Below, piece after piece: positions 34,782-43,799 of a DNA stretch of 64,000 bases (its first letter is position 1; each line of letters opens with the position of its first letter). The notes under the pieces were generated by a model. That model made no database searches, had not been told where the DNA came from, and was given only the letters and a program-made list of their open reading frames with translations. The DNA lies in contig CAYTWF010000001.1 in the NCBI GenBank assembly GCA_964441705.1, forward strand, positions 1-64,000. Direction: 5' to 3'. Source of the stretch: Eshraghiella sp964441705. Lineage in GTDB: Bacteria; Bacillota; Clostridia; Lachnospirales; Lachnospiraceae. Both the position numbers and the translations under genes were made by a program.

Positions 34782-36782
34782 ATGAAGAATTATAACAAAT
34801 ATGAGAGACAGTATTTTATGCCGCCTGTCTGTGAATATGACTGGGTGAAGAAGGACCATATTGAGAAAGCGCCTATCTGGTGTTCCGTTGACCTTAGAGA
34901 CGGTAATCAGTCATTAATAGAACCAATGAGTCTTGATGAAAAGCTGGAGTTTTTCCAGATGTTAGTGGATGTGGGCTTCAAGGAGATTGAGGTTGGATTC
35001 CCGGCAGCGTCAGAGACAGAATATATATTTATGAGAACTCTTATTGAGAGAGATATGATACCTGATGATGTTACAGTTCAGGTACTTACTCAGGCAAGAG
35101 AGCACATTATTAAGAAAACCTTTGAAGCTGTTAAGGGTGCACCACATGCAGTAATTCACCTTTACAATTCAACATCTGTTGCACAAAGAGAACAGGTGTT
35201 CAGAAAGGATAAGGAGCAGATTAAGCAGCTGGCAGTTGATGGTGCCAAGCTCCTTAAGAGCCTTGCAGACGAGACTGAGGGAGACTTTTCTTTTGAATAT
35301 AGTCCTGAGAGCTTCCATGGAACAGAGGTTGAGTATGCAGTTGAGGTATGTAATGCAGTTCTTGATGTATGGCAGCCACAGGCTGGACATAAGGCAATAA
35401 TCAATATTCCTGCTACAGTAGAGACCGCTATGCCTCATGTATTTGCAACACAGATTGAATATGTAAGCAAGAGCCTTAAGTATCGTGACAATGTAGTATT
35501 AAGCCTTCATCCACATAATGACAGAGGCTGTGGAGTAAGTGATGCTGAGATGGGTATTCTTGCAGGAGCAGACAGAATAGAGGGAACACTTTTTGGCAAT
35601 GGTGAGAGAACCGGTAATGTTGATATTATTACTGTTGCAATGAATATGTTTGCATATGGTACTGACCCGGGACTGGATTTTTCCAATATGCCGGCTATCA
35701 GAGAGCGTTATGAACGCCTTACAAGAATGCACGTATACGAGAGACAGCCATATGCTGGAGACCTGGTATTCTCCGCATTCTCAGGTTCACATCAGGATGC
35801 TATTGCCAAGGGAATGGCATGGCGTGAGGAGAAGAAGTGCAAGACCTGGACAGTTCCATATCTTCCAATTGACCCTGTTGATGTTGGACGCACCTATGAT
35901 TCAGACGTTATCAGAATTAACAGCCAGTCAGGCAAGGGCGGTATCAGCTACATACTGAAGCAGAATTTCTCAATCTCTCTTCCGGAGAAGATGAGAGAGG
36001 AGGTTGGATACGCTGTTAAGCAGGTATCTGATGAGGAGCACAAGGAACTTTCACCACAGTGGGTATACGAGATATTTGAGAACAATTATATAGATAATAT
36101 GCCGGCCTTCCAGATTACAGACTGCCACTTTAAGCAGAATGATGGCATTATGGCAGAGGCTACAATTGTACAGGGCGAGAAAAAGACTATAGTAGATGCT
36201 AATGGTAATGGCCGTCTGGATGCGGTAAGCAACACAGTTAAGCAGTATTTTGGCATCAGCTACGAGCTTACGGAATATGAGGAGCATGCTCTTTCACGTG
36301 GTTCCTCCTCCAAGGCCATGGCATATGTGGGAATTACCTGTGAGGGCAGAACCTACTGGGGTGCAGGAATTGACGAGGATATTATCAGAGCATCAATTAA
36401 TGCGCTGTGTGTTGCCGTTAATAAGATTCCACAGGTATGCAATGATGACAGCAACAAGGATGACAGACTGGTGACAATGCTTAATTTCATTCAGTCCAAC
36501 TACCAGTATATTACACTTGAGGAGATGTCAGCCAAGTTCAATCTGTCCGAACCATATATCTCCAAGTTCATTAAGGATAAGTCAGGCAAGACCTTTGGAG
36601 AGCATGTAGCACATATCAGAATGAAGAAAGCCAAATCTCTTCTGAAGAATGGCAATATGACTGTGGAGAATATATCATATGCGGTAGGATACCAGAATGT
36701 TGAGCATTTTAACAGGCTGTTCAAGAAGAGCTTTGATATGACACCGGTGCAGTATAGGAATTCAAGCAGGGATAATAAATAA
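34782..36782 (+). CDS. 2-isopropylmalate synthase fused to AraC-type HTH domain
   Basis: This 666-residue fusion begins with the HMGL-like catalytic barrel of the long (yeast/actinobacterial-type) LeuA, with metal-site CSVDLRDGNQSL, LHPHNDRGCGVSDAEMG and FGNGERTGNVD. A LeuA C-terminal dimer domain follows (~415-550, SSSKAMAYVGI). Residues ~560-662 form a double AraC helix-turn-helix (ITLEEMSAKFNLSEPYISKF and NISYAVGYQNVEHFNRLFKK). It should condense 2-ketoisovalerate with acetyl-CoA, the first leucine step. The added domain could let the enzyme act as a leucine- or substrate-sensing regulator. The frame is continuous, with AGAGGAA before the start. No other leu gene is adjacent. Confidence 0.9.
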   Translation: MKNYNKYERQYFMPPVCEYDWVKKDHIEKAPIWCSVDLRDGNQSLIEPMSLDEKLEFFQMLVDVGFKEIEVGFPAASETEYIFMRTLIERDMIPDDVTVQVLTQAREHIIKKTFEAVKGAPHAVIHLYNSTSVAQREQVFRKDKEQIKQLAVDGAKLLKSLADETEGDFSFEYSPESFHGTEVEYAVEVCNAVLDVWQPQAGHKAIINIPATVETAMPHVFATQIEYVSKSLKYRDNVVLSLHPHNDRGCGVSDAEMGILAGADRIEGTLFGNGERTGNVDIITVAMNMFAYGTDPGLDFSNMPAIRERYERLTRMHVYERQPYAGDLVFSAFSGSHQDAIAKGMAWREEKKCKTWTVPYLPIDPVDVGRTYDSDVIRINSQSGKGGISYILKQNFSISLPEKMREEVGYAVKQVSDEEHKELSPQWVYEIFENNYIDNMPAFQITDCHFKQNDGIMAEATIVQGEKKTIVDANGNGRLDAVSNTVKQYFGISYELTEYEEHALSRGSSSKAMAYVGITCEGRTYWGAGIDEDIIRASINALCVAVNKIPQVCNDDSNKDDRLVTMLNFIQSNYQYITLEEMSAKFNLSEPYISKFIKDKSGKTFGEHVAHIRMKKAKSLLKNGNMTVENISYAVGYQNVEHFNRLFKKSFDMTPVQYRNSSRDNK

Positions 36783-36815
36783 AAGAAAAAAGAGAAACTT
36801 AATGTTTTAGAGTAT

Positions 36816-36848
36816 AATGCCAGCCTGAAAAAGCTGGCATTATTTTTT
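36816..36848. terminator. Bidirectional terminator
   Basis: AATGCCAGC and GCTGGCATT make a 9-bp stem with a T run on the + strand and A-rich DNA on the other side, placed between convergent genes. Confidence 0.85.
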
Positions 36849-36873
36849 CACTCTGGGAATTCATATTTAGACA

Positions 36874-38184
36874 TTATTTAAAACGATTCATGATAATAGT
36901 TGTATGAAATAGTTTTGTTGGATTTTCATAATAGGTCCGAATGTCGCCATTGTGTGCGTTAATAACTTTTTTGATACTCTTCATACCGATTCCATGCTTG
37001 AAGCTGTCTTTTTTGGTAGATATTAGATTACCGGAGGGTGACATTTTCGGCGGCTCATTACATGAGTTAATCATACAGATTACCACATTGTTAGAGAATT
37101 CCTTTTGAAATACGGATAATTCTGTGTATCCATCCTTAATACTGTTGCACGATTCAAAAGCGTTGGAGAGCAGGTTGGAAAATAATGAGGTTATTTCCTG
37201 TTCTGATAGAAAATTGATTGTATCACAACGTATATCCACATAAAGCTTGGCTAAGCTGGCTTCAAACAGCTGATTAAAATGAGCAATAATTACATTTAAA
37301 AGTGGGTTATCAGATACCTTTGGCGTTTGCTTCAATGCTTGAGAACCCAACAGATTGGATATATAGTTGGATATTTTCTTATTGTCATTTTCTGATGACA
37401 GATTGGCCAGGTTAATGAGATGATTCTTTATATCATGTATTAAAAGCTTCTGATTGTCATCATTGGTCTTAAGAAGCTTATAGTACTCAGCTTGTGCTGA
37501 CTCTTCTAGCAGCTGCAGCTGCATATCAGTATATTTTGCGCTCATTTTCTGGCTATAATCATAGTAAAAGAATATCATAAAATTAATAATTAACACAAGG
37601 AATGCACTTATTGATATCATATAATCTTGTATCAATGATAATTTGGTGTGGAGACACAAGCTGAATAATGATGCTGAAATAAATAAAGTTATAACGGGCA
37701 CAATGACAAGTATTGCAGTGCCGCAATCTATGTGTGCGTTGTGTTTTCTACGTGATTTAACTATGTGAGATATAATAAACATTATAAGAAAATATGAAAG
37801 TTTACTTATAAGTGCAAGAATAGACAGGTTTCTAAAGTACCCAATATTAGAATAAAAATCAGGAGAAAAATGTGTAATAAAAGATAATGATACCAGCTCT
37901 GTAGAAGACACAACAGCAGTGACTATGGATGCATGAAGAACTGCTGAGTACCATTTCATATCATACAGAACTAGAATTATTATCAGATTAATTGTCCAAA
38001 AAGACAGCATATTAAGCCAAAATGATGTAACAAAAGAAATAGCAAACAATAATGAATATCCAATGCATATAGTGGCAATTTCAATAGAACTCCTATGCTT
38101 TGAATAAAAAATTTTTGAGCAGTAATTAAATAAAATATATGCTTCAACTAAATATATTAATATATAACAAATTATAATATTCAT
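36874..38184 (-). CDS. GHKL-type sensor histidine kinase (AgrC-like)
   Basis: This 436-residue membrane kinase has six or seven helices (~1-215), a phospho-His in LLIHDIKNHLINLANL and a GHKL ATPase domain (LLSNAFESCNS, HGIGMKSIKKV). GAAAGGA precedes the start. The gene follows the response regulator by 12 bases. The layout matches Agr-type quorum or bacteriocin sensors. No signal-peptide gene is visible nearby. It is divergent from an ABC transporter operon that may be its output. Confidence 0.9.
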   Translation of the reverse strand: MNIIICYILIYLVEAYILFNYCSKIFYSKHRSSIEIATICIGYSLLFAISFVTSFWLNMLSFWTINLIIILVLYDMKWYSAVLHASIVTAVVSSTELVSLSFITHFSPDFYSNIGYFRNLSILALISKLSYFLIMFIISHIVKSRRKHNAHIDCGTAILVIVPVITLFISASLFSLCLHTKLSLIQDYMISISAFLVLIINFMIFFYYDYSQKMSAKYTDMQLQLLEESAQAEYYKLLKTNDDNQKLLIHDIKNHLINLANLSSENDNKKISNYISNLLGSQALKQTPKVSDNPLLNVIIAHFNQLFEASLAKLYVDIRCDTINFLSEQEITSLFSNLLSNAFESCNSIKDGYTELSVFQKEFSNNVVICMINSCNEPPKMSPSGNLISTKKDSFKHGIGMKSIKKVINAHNGDIRTYYENPTKLFHTTIIMNRFK

Positions 38185-38196
38185 AGTGATTCCTTT

Positions 38197-38907
38197 CTAT
38201 TTCTGACCTTCCAGATACATAAAATAATTGGATTTGAATTCAGTATATTTTCTTTTGGTTAAATAGGCGTTTAATTCATATTTCTTAAAATTGATTACTG
38301 AATGGTCAAAATCAGATATATATTCCATATTAACTATAAAGCTTTTGTGAGTTCTGAAAAAACAGCCAGGGGTAAGAAGCTGCTCCCAATAGTCCATAGT
38401 TTTGTTAGTTTCATAGCAGTCTGAGGTGGTATGAATAAGTATCCTTCGTTCAGATGCTTCAACCATAATTATTTCGTCTGTGGGAACTACAAAATTGCCC
38501 TCCCGGGTTTCGATTGTTATTTTATATGTATTGGAATTAATAACTGATATGGCATCATTGAGATTCCTGAATAATCGCTGCTTGTCAATAGGCTTTGACA
38601 GGTAACGAAATATTTGAAATTTCATTGCTTCATCCAGATATTCTGAGTATGACGTGATAATGAAAATAATAACGTGTTTATTGATGGATTTAAGGGATTT
38701 TCCTACATTAATGCCACTGATTCCAGGCATTTCAATATCCAAAAAGACAATATCGATAGTCTCGACCTCGCTGTCTTTAAGTAATGCTTCACCGCTTGTG
38801 TATGTGCAGATTGTAGTCGCAATTTTATATTTGGAAAAATAATCATTTACCAATGTGCGTACTTCGTTAACAGTGTTGATATTATCATCACATATTGCTA
38901 TCCTCAT
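38197..38907 (-). CDS. LytTR-family response regulator (AgrA-like)
   Basis: This 236-residue protein has a receiver with Asp57 in VFLDIEMPG and a LytTR domain with VEASERRILIHTT and FFRTHKSFIVNMEYI. The ATG at 38907 has GAGG eight bases upstream; a GTG at 38916 overlaps the site. It is the first gene of a two-gene unit with the GHKL kinase and faces an ABC operon across a 212-base region holding a large inverted repeat. Confidence 0.9.
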   Translation of the reverse strand: MRIAICDDNINTVNEVRTLVNDYFSKYKIATTICTYTSGEALLKDSEVETIDIVFLDIEMPGISGINVGKSLKSINKHVIIFIITSYSEYLDEAMKFQIFRYLSKPIDKQRLFRNLNDAISVINSNTYKITIETREGNFVVPTDEIIMVEASERRILIHTTSDCYETNKTMDYWEQLLTPGCFFRTHKSFIVNMEYISDFDHSVINFKKYELNAYLTKRKYTEFKSNYFMYLEGQK

Positions 38908-38944
38908 AGAATTCACCTCAAATTATAACCGTATATTTGCATAT

Positions 38945-38973
38945 ATTATACTTCTAACAAGTAATTGTTTCCA
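38945..38973 (-). promoter_or_regulatory. Promoter of minus-strand LytTR/GHKL pair
   Basis: On the minus strand TGGAAA (38973-38968) and TATAAT (38950-38945) are 17 bases apart, giving a start near 38938, about 30 bases before the regulator ATG. Confidence 0.5.
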
Positions 38974-38990
38974 CTATTTTCTAGCGTAAA

Positions 38991-39027
38991 ATGACCAAAA
39001 ATACATGAATTATGTCGTTTTAGTCAT
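38991..39027. promoter_or_regulatory. 37-bp inverted repeat in divergent promoter region
   Basis: ATGACCAAAAATACAT (38991) and ATGTCGTTTTAGTCAT (39012) are inverted repeats matching at 13 of 16 positions around GAATT. The site touches a TATAAT at 39027-39032 that has no proper -35, so it may be the activator site for the ABC operon. Confidence 0.5.
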
Positions 39028-39119
39028 ATAATATTTTATTTATATTATATTATGATATTATAAAAATAAATGTTTAATAGTATGTTTTACAATTATAGAG
39101 AATTAATGGGGCAGGTAAT

Positions 39120-39998
39120 ATGAGAAAAGTAATTTCAACGCAGATTAATATAATGTTCAGTCGAATGAGCTTTAGGATAGCATTGATATCAGGAATGCTT
39201 TTCTCAGTTGCCATAGTAATCTATAATGTAATTCATTATTGGGGGATGCAGGCGAATGCGGTTGCATCCCCTTATGCCCAATATATCTTATGTGATGCTA
39301 ATTCGTACAGCTCAATTATTACGATTATTTTTCCTTTTTTTATTATACTTCCTTTTGCATTATGTCATTCGGAGGATAAGAACAAGGATACGCATCTGCT
39401 GTTTCTTGCGTCAAGATGTACCCGCAAAGATTTTTTCCTGGGGCAGTCTATTGTGGTAGTGATTAGTACTTTTATCGTATTGCTTATTCCGTTAATTTTT
39501 AATATTGTACTTAACTATATTATCTTTCCTGATAATGGTATGATACCAGGATGGGGAGCGACATATTCTGATAATGTGCTTAATAGTGTGGATGGCTCCA
39601 ATATTATGATAAACTATTGGCATATTGGATTGTATCTAAAAAAACTGTTTTTACTTCATCCTTTCTGGCACAATATTTTATTTGCGTTTAATGCAGCATT
39701 ATTTGGAAGTGTTTTAGCACTATTTGCGTATGCATGTTCACTGTATATTGAATCAAAAAGTATTTTTATTTTCATGCCGGTATTCATTCTTCTTCAGATA
39801 ATTGGAATGCTCTCATCAATTATACGTGCACATCCTGAGCTTGTTGGAAATGTTAATGTTTATATGACGTCATACATAGTTACGGGATTGTTTACTCATG
39901 GCCGTGACTATCGGGTCTATTTTGCTTTTATTATTATTTTATTGATGATTTCAGGCTGTCTGATTATGAGAAAAATCAAAAAGGAAGAATTGAAATAA
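39120..39998 (+). CDS. ABC-2-like permease subunit
   Basis: This 292-residue protein has about six membrane helices. It carries the segment ALCHSEDKNKDTHLLFLASRCTRKDFFLGQSIVV after helix 2, similar to the EERKNGT..L-PVSR loop of ABC-2 permeases. It is the first of four genes forming one transporter operon and abuts the next gene directly (TAA then ATG). A role in peptide or lantibiotic export or immunity is inferred from the adjacent Agr-like pair. Confidence 0.75.
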   Translation: MRKVISTQINIMFSRMSFRIALISGMLFSVAIVIYNVIHYWGMQANAVASPYAQYILCDANSYSSIITIIFPFFIILPFALCHSEDKNKDTHLLFLASRCTRKDFFLGQSIVVVISTFIVLLIPLIFNIVLNYIIFPDNGMIPGWGATYSDNVLNSVDGSNIMINYWHIGLYLKKLFLLHPFWHNILFAFNAALFGSVLALFAYACSLYIESKSIFIFMPVFILLQIIGMLSSIIRAHPELVGNVNVYMTSYIVTGLFTHGRDYRVYFAFIIILLMISGCLIMRKIKKEELK

Positions 39999-40751
39999 AT
40001 GGTAAAAAAAGATTATTTAAAATGTCTGTACGTTATCCCGTACATACTGCTTTACAATTTTGTTGACATAATATCGAATTATAAGTCAATGTTTCCTGTT
40101 TATCAAAGATTTTTACAGGAGCTGTTTCAGGGAAGCTACAATCTTGAAAAGGTTGATATTTTTGTGTCAATTGTAGGGATTGGTTATATAGTCATATATA
40201 ATATTTTATTTGGAACAGTTATATATAAGGATACAGCAGTAGCATCAGAATATCTGTTTACAAGGTTTTCAGGGAGACTCAAGTGGTATACATTAAGATT
40301 GTTAAGGATTATAGGAACCTCAATTTTCTGCAATTTTCTCTATGTTGGGTTGAAATTCTTAATTGTTGTTAAAAGCACTTCACCTTCGATTACATCGATT
40401 GACATAACCGTACTTGCTTCGGTTTTTATAATAATGACATTGTTTACAGTCTTTTCAACACTTCTGGCTAATGTAGCTGCATTTTTTGTGGGAAGTAATG
40501 CGGCACTTATCGTTCTGTATCTGCTGGAAGGAATTTCCACAAGCATTGCATTTATTCAATCAGCAAGCAAAATGCCTGCCATATTTGTATGCCTTAATCC
40601 AATGTCTAATGTGTTGATATCGTGGAACTACAACAGTATTAAGGCATTTTGGCCAGCATTCTATTTTGTAATGCTGATACTGGCCGTTGCGGCAGTGGGG
40701 TATTGGAAAATAATGCATATAGATATTTTGCCTAAAAAAAATGATGATTAA
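39999..40751 (+). CDS. Second ABC permease subunit
   Basis: This 250-residue protein has about six membrane helices. It shows weaker resemblance to ABC-2 permeases, with LFTRFSGRLKWYTLRLLRIIGTS after helix 2. It starts with the base following the previous stop codon and precedes the ATPase gene by 14 bases, so it should form a heteromeric channel with the first permease. Confidence 0.7.
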   Translation: MVKKDYLKCLYVIPYILLYNFVDIISNYKSMFPVYQRFLQELFQGSYNLEKVDIFVSIVGIGYIVIYNILFGTVIYKDTAVASEYLFTRFSGRLKWYTLRLLRIIGTSIFCNFLYVGLKFLIVVKSTSPSITSIDITVLASVFIIMTLFTVFSTLLANVAAFFVGSNAALIVLYLLEGISTSIAFIQSASKMPAIFVCLNPMSNVLISWNYNSIKAFWPAFYFVMLILAVAAVGYWKIMHIDILPKKNDD

Positions 40752-40765
40752 GCGGGGTTAATAAC

Positions 40766-41404
40766 ATGAAAGAAATTATATTGAAAAATATAACTAAAAC
40801 AATAGATAATGAGACGGTAATTGATAATGTAAGTATGAAGCTGACGGCTGGAAGCTGTTATGGACTTGTGGGACAGAATGGAAGCGGTAAAACTATGCTT
40901 ATCAGACTGCTTGCAGGACTAATTAAACCAACCTCAGGTGAATACCTTTGTGATGATATAAGGATTGAATATGGTAAAAAGATACCTTTTACGATAGGTA
41001 TAATAATAGAAAATTCCGGTATGTATCAGAACATGAGCTGTGCAGAGAATTTGAAGATACTCACAAATATAAGAGGAAAAAGGTCTAATGAAGAAATTAC
41101 AGGAGCAATTAAAAGAGTTGGACTTAATCCGGATAATACTAAAAAGATTAGGAAATATTCATTGGGTATGCGACAGAGGGCAATAATGGCACAGGCAATT
41201 ATTGAAAAACCGGAGGTGCTGCTGTTGGATGAACCAATGAATGGAATGGATGCAGCAGGTGTGGTTCTTTTTAGGCAAATAATTAATGAAGAAAAAGAAA
41301 GAGGCACATTAATAATTATATCCAGCCATATCGAAGAGGATATTAATTTGCTGTGTGATACAGTGTTTGATGTAGAAAATGGAAAGTTTACGGAGAGAAA
41401 ATAA
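40766..41404 (+). CDS. ABC transporter ATPase
   Basis: This 212-residue nucleotide-binding protein has Walker A GLVGQNGSGKT (~residues 31-41), signature YSLGMRQRA (~132), Walker B VLLLDEP and switch His in IISSHIEED. It lacks a membrane domain and should energise the two preceding permeases. The CcmA/LanF-like sequence agrees with export or immunity transporters. Confidence 0.9.
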   Translation: MKEIILKNITKTIDNETVIDNVSMKLTAGSCYGLVGQNGSGKTMLIRLLAGLIKPTSGEYLCDDIRIEYGKKIPFTIGIIIENSGMYQNMSCAENLKILTNIRGKRSNEEITGAIKRVGLNPDNTKKIRKYSLGMRQRAIMAQAIIEKPEVLLLDEPMNGMDAAGVVLFRQIINEEKERGTLIIISSHIEEDINLLCDTVFDVENGKFTERK

Positions 41405-41406
41405 CC

Positions 41407-42081
41407 ATGAAAAAAATCATTATAGCTACAGGTATCATAATAATAGGAGCGCTTATATTTGCAGTTGGTGTTTCAGGAAGATTCCATAAAGGATTTGAAT
41501 ATGAGCATAAATCAATAAGCTCTTTAATTAATGATGATGCTGTAAAAATTAACGATGAACATATTTTTACAATAGATTACTTTTATGATGGAATTGGACA
41601 GTATGAGGCTTTCATAGATACAATCGAAGACAATTCTTCAGATGTGTTCGTTGTCAAAGCCTGTGATACTATTGACATTAAGGAGCACGTAAGGCAGGAG
41701 GCTGTTGTTGAAGACGTAATAAAGGGAGAGGCACATAGGGGGGATAGTGTCAGCATTATTTATCAGGGGTATTTTAATATGTCAAATAATCAGCAATATG
41801 TGGGACTATACAACCAGAATTTTATGCAGCCGGATAAGGAATATATTGTCTTTGCCAATAGATATGAGACGATGGGCAACTGGTATAAGATTGGGGATGG
41901 ACCATTACAAAGCTATTTTTGTATTAATAATGAAAATGCCTATGGTATATACGATGGGAAAGGTACATATGGAGATTATGCACGGTATGAGTTTTTTGTA
42001 GACTGTGATGAGTCGGGTGATAACATAATAAAGATTAAGGAATATCTGCTAAATAAGTACGCAGATGAAATTACAAAATGA
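41407..42081 (+). CDS. Membrane-anchored extracellular protein of ABC operon
   Basis: This 224-residue protein has one N-terminal hydrophobic segment (residues 4-25, IIIATGIIIIGALIFAVGV) without lipobox, and a mainly polar outer domain containing YQGYFNMSNNQQYVGLYNQ and DKEYIVFANRYETMGNWYKIG. No family is recognised. It starts two bases after the ATPase stop and is the last gene of the operon. It may bind the substrate or act as an immunity factor. Confidence 0.7.
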   Translation: MKKIIIATGIIIIGALIFAVGVSGRFHKGFEYEHKSISSLINDDAVKINDEHIFTIDYFYDGIGQYEAFIDTIEDNSSDVFVVKACDTIDIKEHVRQEAVVEDVIKGEAHRGDSVSIIYQGYFNMSNNQQYVGLYNQNFMQPDKEYIVFANRYETMGNWYKIGDGPLQSYFCINNENAYGIYDGKGTYGDYARYEFFVDCDESGDNIIKIKEYLLNKYADEITK

Positions 42082-42108
42082 TAACGGAATACCTATATAA
42101 AAAATACA

Positions 42109-42150
42109 GGCAGGCAGTGGAAATTAACATGCATATTTCCATTGCCTGCC
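42109..42150. terminator. Bidirectional terminator
   Basis: GGCAGGCAGTGGAAAT and ATTTCCATTGCCTGCC pair with one mismatch around a 10-base loop between convergent genes. Confidence 0.85.
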
Positions 42151-42164
42151 TTATATATTTCAGT

Positions 42165-43709
42165 TTATTCTTCGTCACCCAGTGCAACTGACTGAGGCAC
42201 CTGTGTTTTCTTCCTGTAGCATGCAAATGCGTTCTCCACAAGGTCCTTGTCAGGCTTAGGAGTGATAAGGCTTACAACAGGTACAATTATCAGACCGGCT
42301 ATCATTGCAAATGCACCACAGTTAATTGGAGACTGCAGAAGGGTTGGGAAATGTGACCTGAACAGGAGATTCAGAATCATTATACCGGAGCCAAATATGA
42401 AGCTGCACCATACAGCGGCCTTGGAGGCTTTTTTCCAATACAGACCATAGAGGAACGGAGCCAGAAATGCGCCTGCAAGAGCACCCCAGGATACACCCAT
42501 AAGCTGTGCAATAAAGGTTACATTGTTACGGTACTGAATCATTGCAATAACTACTGAGATTGCAATGAATACAACTATAAGAACACGGATTGTGAACACC
42601 TGCTTTTTCTCATCCATTTTTTTCACCAGGTTGTCCTTAATGAAATCAATAGTAAGCGTTGAGCTTGAAGCAATTACAAGAGATGACAGCGTTGACATTG
42701 AGGCTGACAGTACAAGAATTACAACAAGACCAATAAGTATCTGTGGCAGACCGGAGAGCATTGTTGGGATGATGCTGTCATAGCCTCCTGCGGCAAGGTC
42801 GATTTTATCGGAGTAGAGACGTCCGAAGCCTCCCAGAAAATAACATCCACCTGATACAACAACAGCAAATATTGTGGATATCAATGCACCCTTATGGATG
42901 ACCTTTTCACTCTTAATGGCATAGAATTTCTGTACCATCTGAGGCAGACCCCATGTACCAAGGGATGTAAGTATAATTACACCAAGAAGATTAATTGGGT
43001 CAGGTCCAAAAAATGAAGCGAATATTCCCGGTGTGTCGGAGACCGTTGAATCACTTACATTGGCAAGAGCGTCAAGAGCACCCATAAATCCGCCATTGGT
43101 CTTAAGAACGGCAGCAATTACCATTACAATGCCGAACAGCATAATAATTCCCTGAATGAAATCGTTAATTGCAGTTGCCATATAGCCGCCTGCGATAACA
43201 TATATTCCTGTAAGAATTGCCATTACAATAATACATACGGAGTAATCAATGTTAAAGGCCATTCCAAAAAGTCTTGAAAGACCATTATACAGTGAGGCAG
43301 TGTAAGGAATCAGGAATACAAATACAATAAGTGAGGCCCCGATTTTCAGTGCCTTAGAGCCATATCTTTTGCCAAAAAACTCAGGCATAGTGGCTGAATC
43401 AAGGTGCTGGCTCATAATTCTTGTGCGTCGACCAAGGACAAACCATGCCATAAATGAACCAACCAGTGCATTGCCTATTCCAATCCAGGTGGAGGCAATA
43501 CCGTAGCGCCAGCCGAACTGACCGGCATATCCAATAAAAATAACTGCTGAAAAGTAGGAGGTTCCATAGGCAAAGGCTGTAAGCCATGGACCTACGCTTC
43601 TTCCTCCAAGCACAAAGCCATTAACATCTGTCGCTTTTTTGCGGCAGAACAGACCGATACCAATCATTACTCCAAAGAAAAGTACCAGCATAAGAATCTT
43701 AATTACCAT
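42165..43709 (-). CDS. Sodium:solute symporter (SSS family)
   Basis: This 514-residue carrier has about 13 membrane helices. Family signatures include GGRSVGPWLTAFAYGTSYFSA, TGIYVIAGGYMATAINDFIQG and ASMSTLSSLVIASSSTLTIDF. PutP-like members carry proline, pantothenate or monocarboxylates. AAGGAG precedes the start. The acyl-CoA ligase gene lies 90 bases upstream on the same strand, which favours a carboxylic acid as substrate. Confidence 0.9.
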   Translation of the reverse strand: MVIKILMLVLFFGVMIGIGLFCRKKATDVNGFVLGGRSVGPWLTAFAYGTSYFSAVIFIGYAGQFGWRYGIASTWIGIGNALVGSFMAWFVLGRRTRIMSQHLDSATMPEFFGKRYGSKALKIGASLIVFVFLIPYTASLYNGLSRLFGMAFNIDYSVCIIVMAILTGIYVIAGGYMATAINDFIQGIIMLFGIVMVIAAVLKTNGGFMGALDALANVSDSTVSDTPGIFASFFGPDPINLLGVIILTSLGTWGLPQMVQKFYAIKSEKVIHKGALISTIFAVVVSGGCYFLGGFGRLYSDKIDLAAGGYDSIIPTMLSGLPQILIGLVVILVLSASMSTLSSLVIASSSTLTIDFIKDNLVKKMDEKKQVFTIRVLIVVFIAISVVIAMIQYRNNVTFIAQLMGVSWGALAGAFLAPFLYGLYWKKASKAAVWCSFIFGSGIMILNLLFRSHFPTLLQSPINCGAFAMIAGLIIVPVVSLITPKPDKDLVENAFACYRKKTQVPQSVALGDEE

Positions 43710-43765
43710 ATCTTTTTTCTCCTTTTTGCAACTTTAACACTTTTAAGTGATAAAGCATAAATTGT

Positions 43766-43798
43766 AAAAATCATCCCGTCTTTGCAGGCGGGAATGAT
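43766..43798 (-). terminator. Terminator after acyl-CoA ligase gene
   Basis: On the minus strand ATCATTCCCGCC pairs with GACGGGATGAT with one bulge and ends in five T residues. It lies between the ligase and the symporter genes, so the symporter may need its own promoter. Confidence 0.6.
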
Positions 43799-43799
43799 C

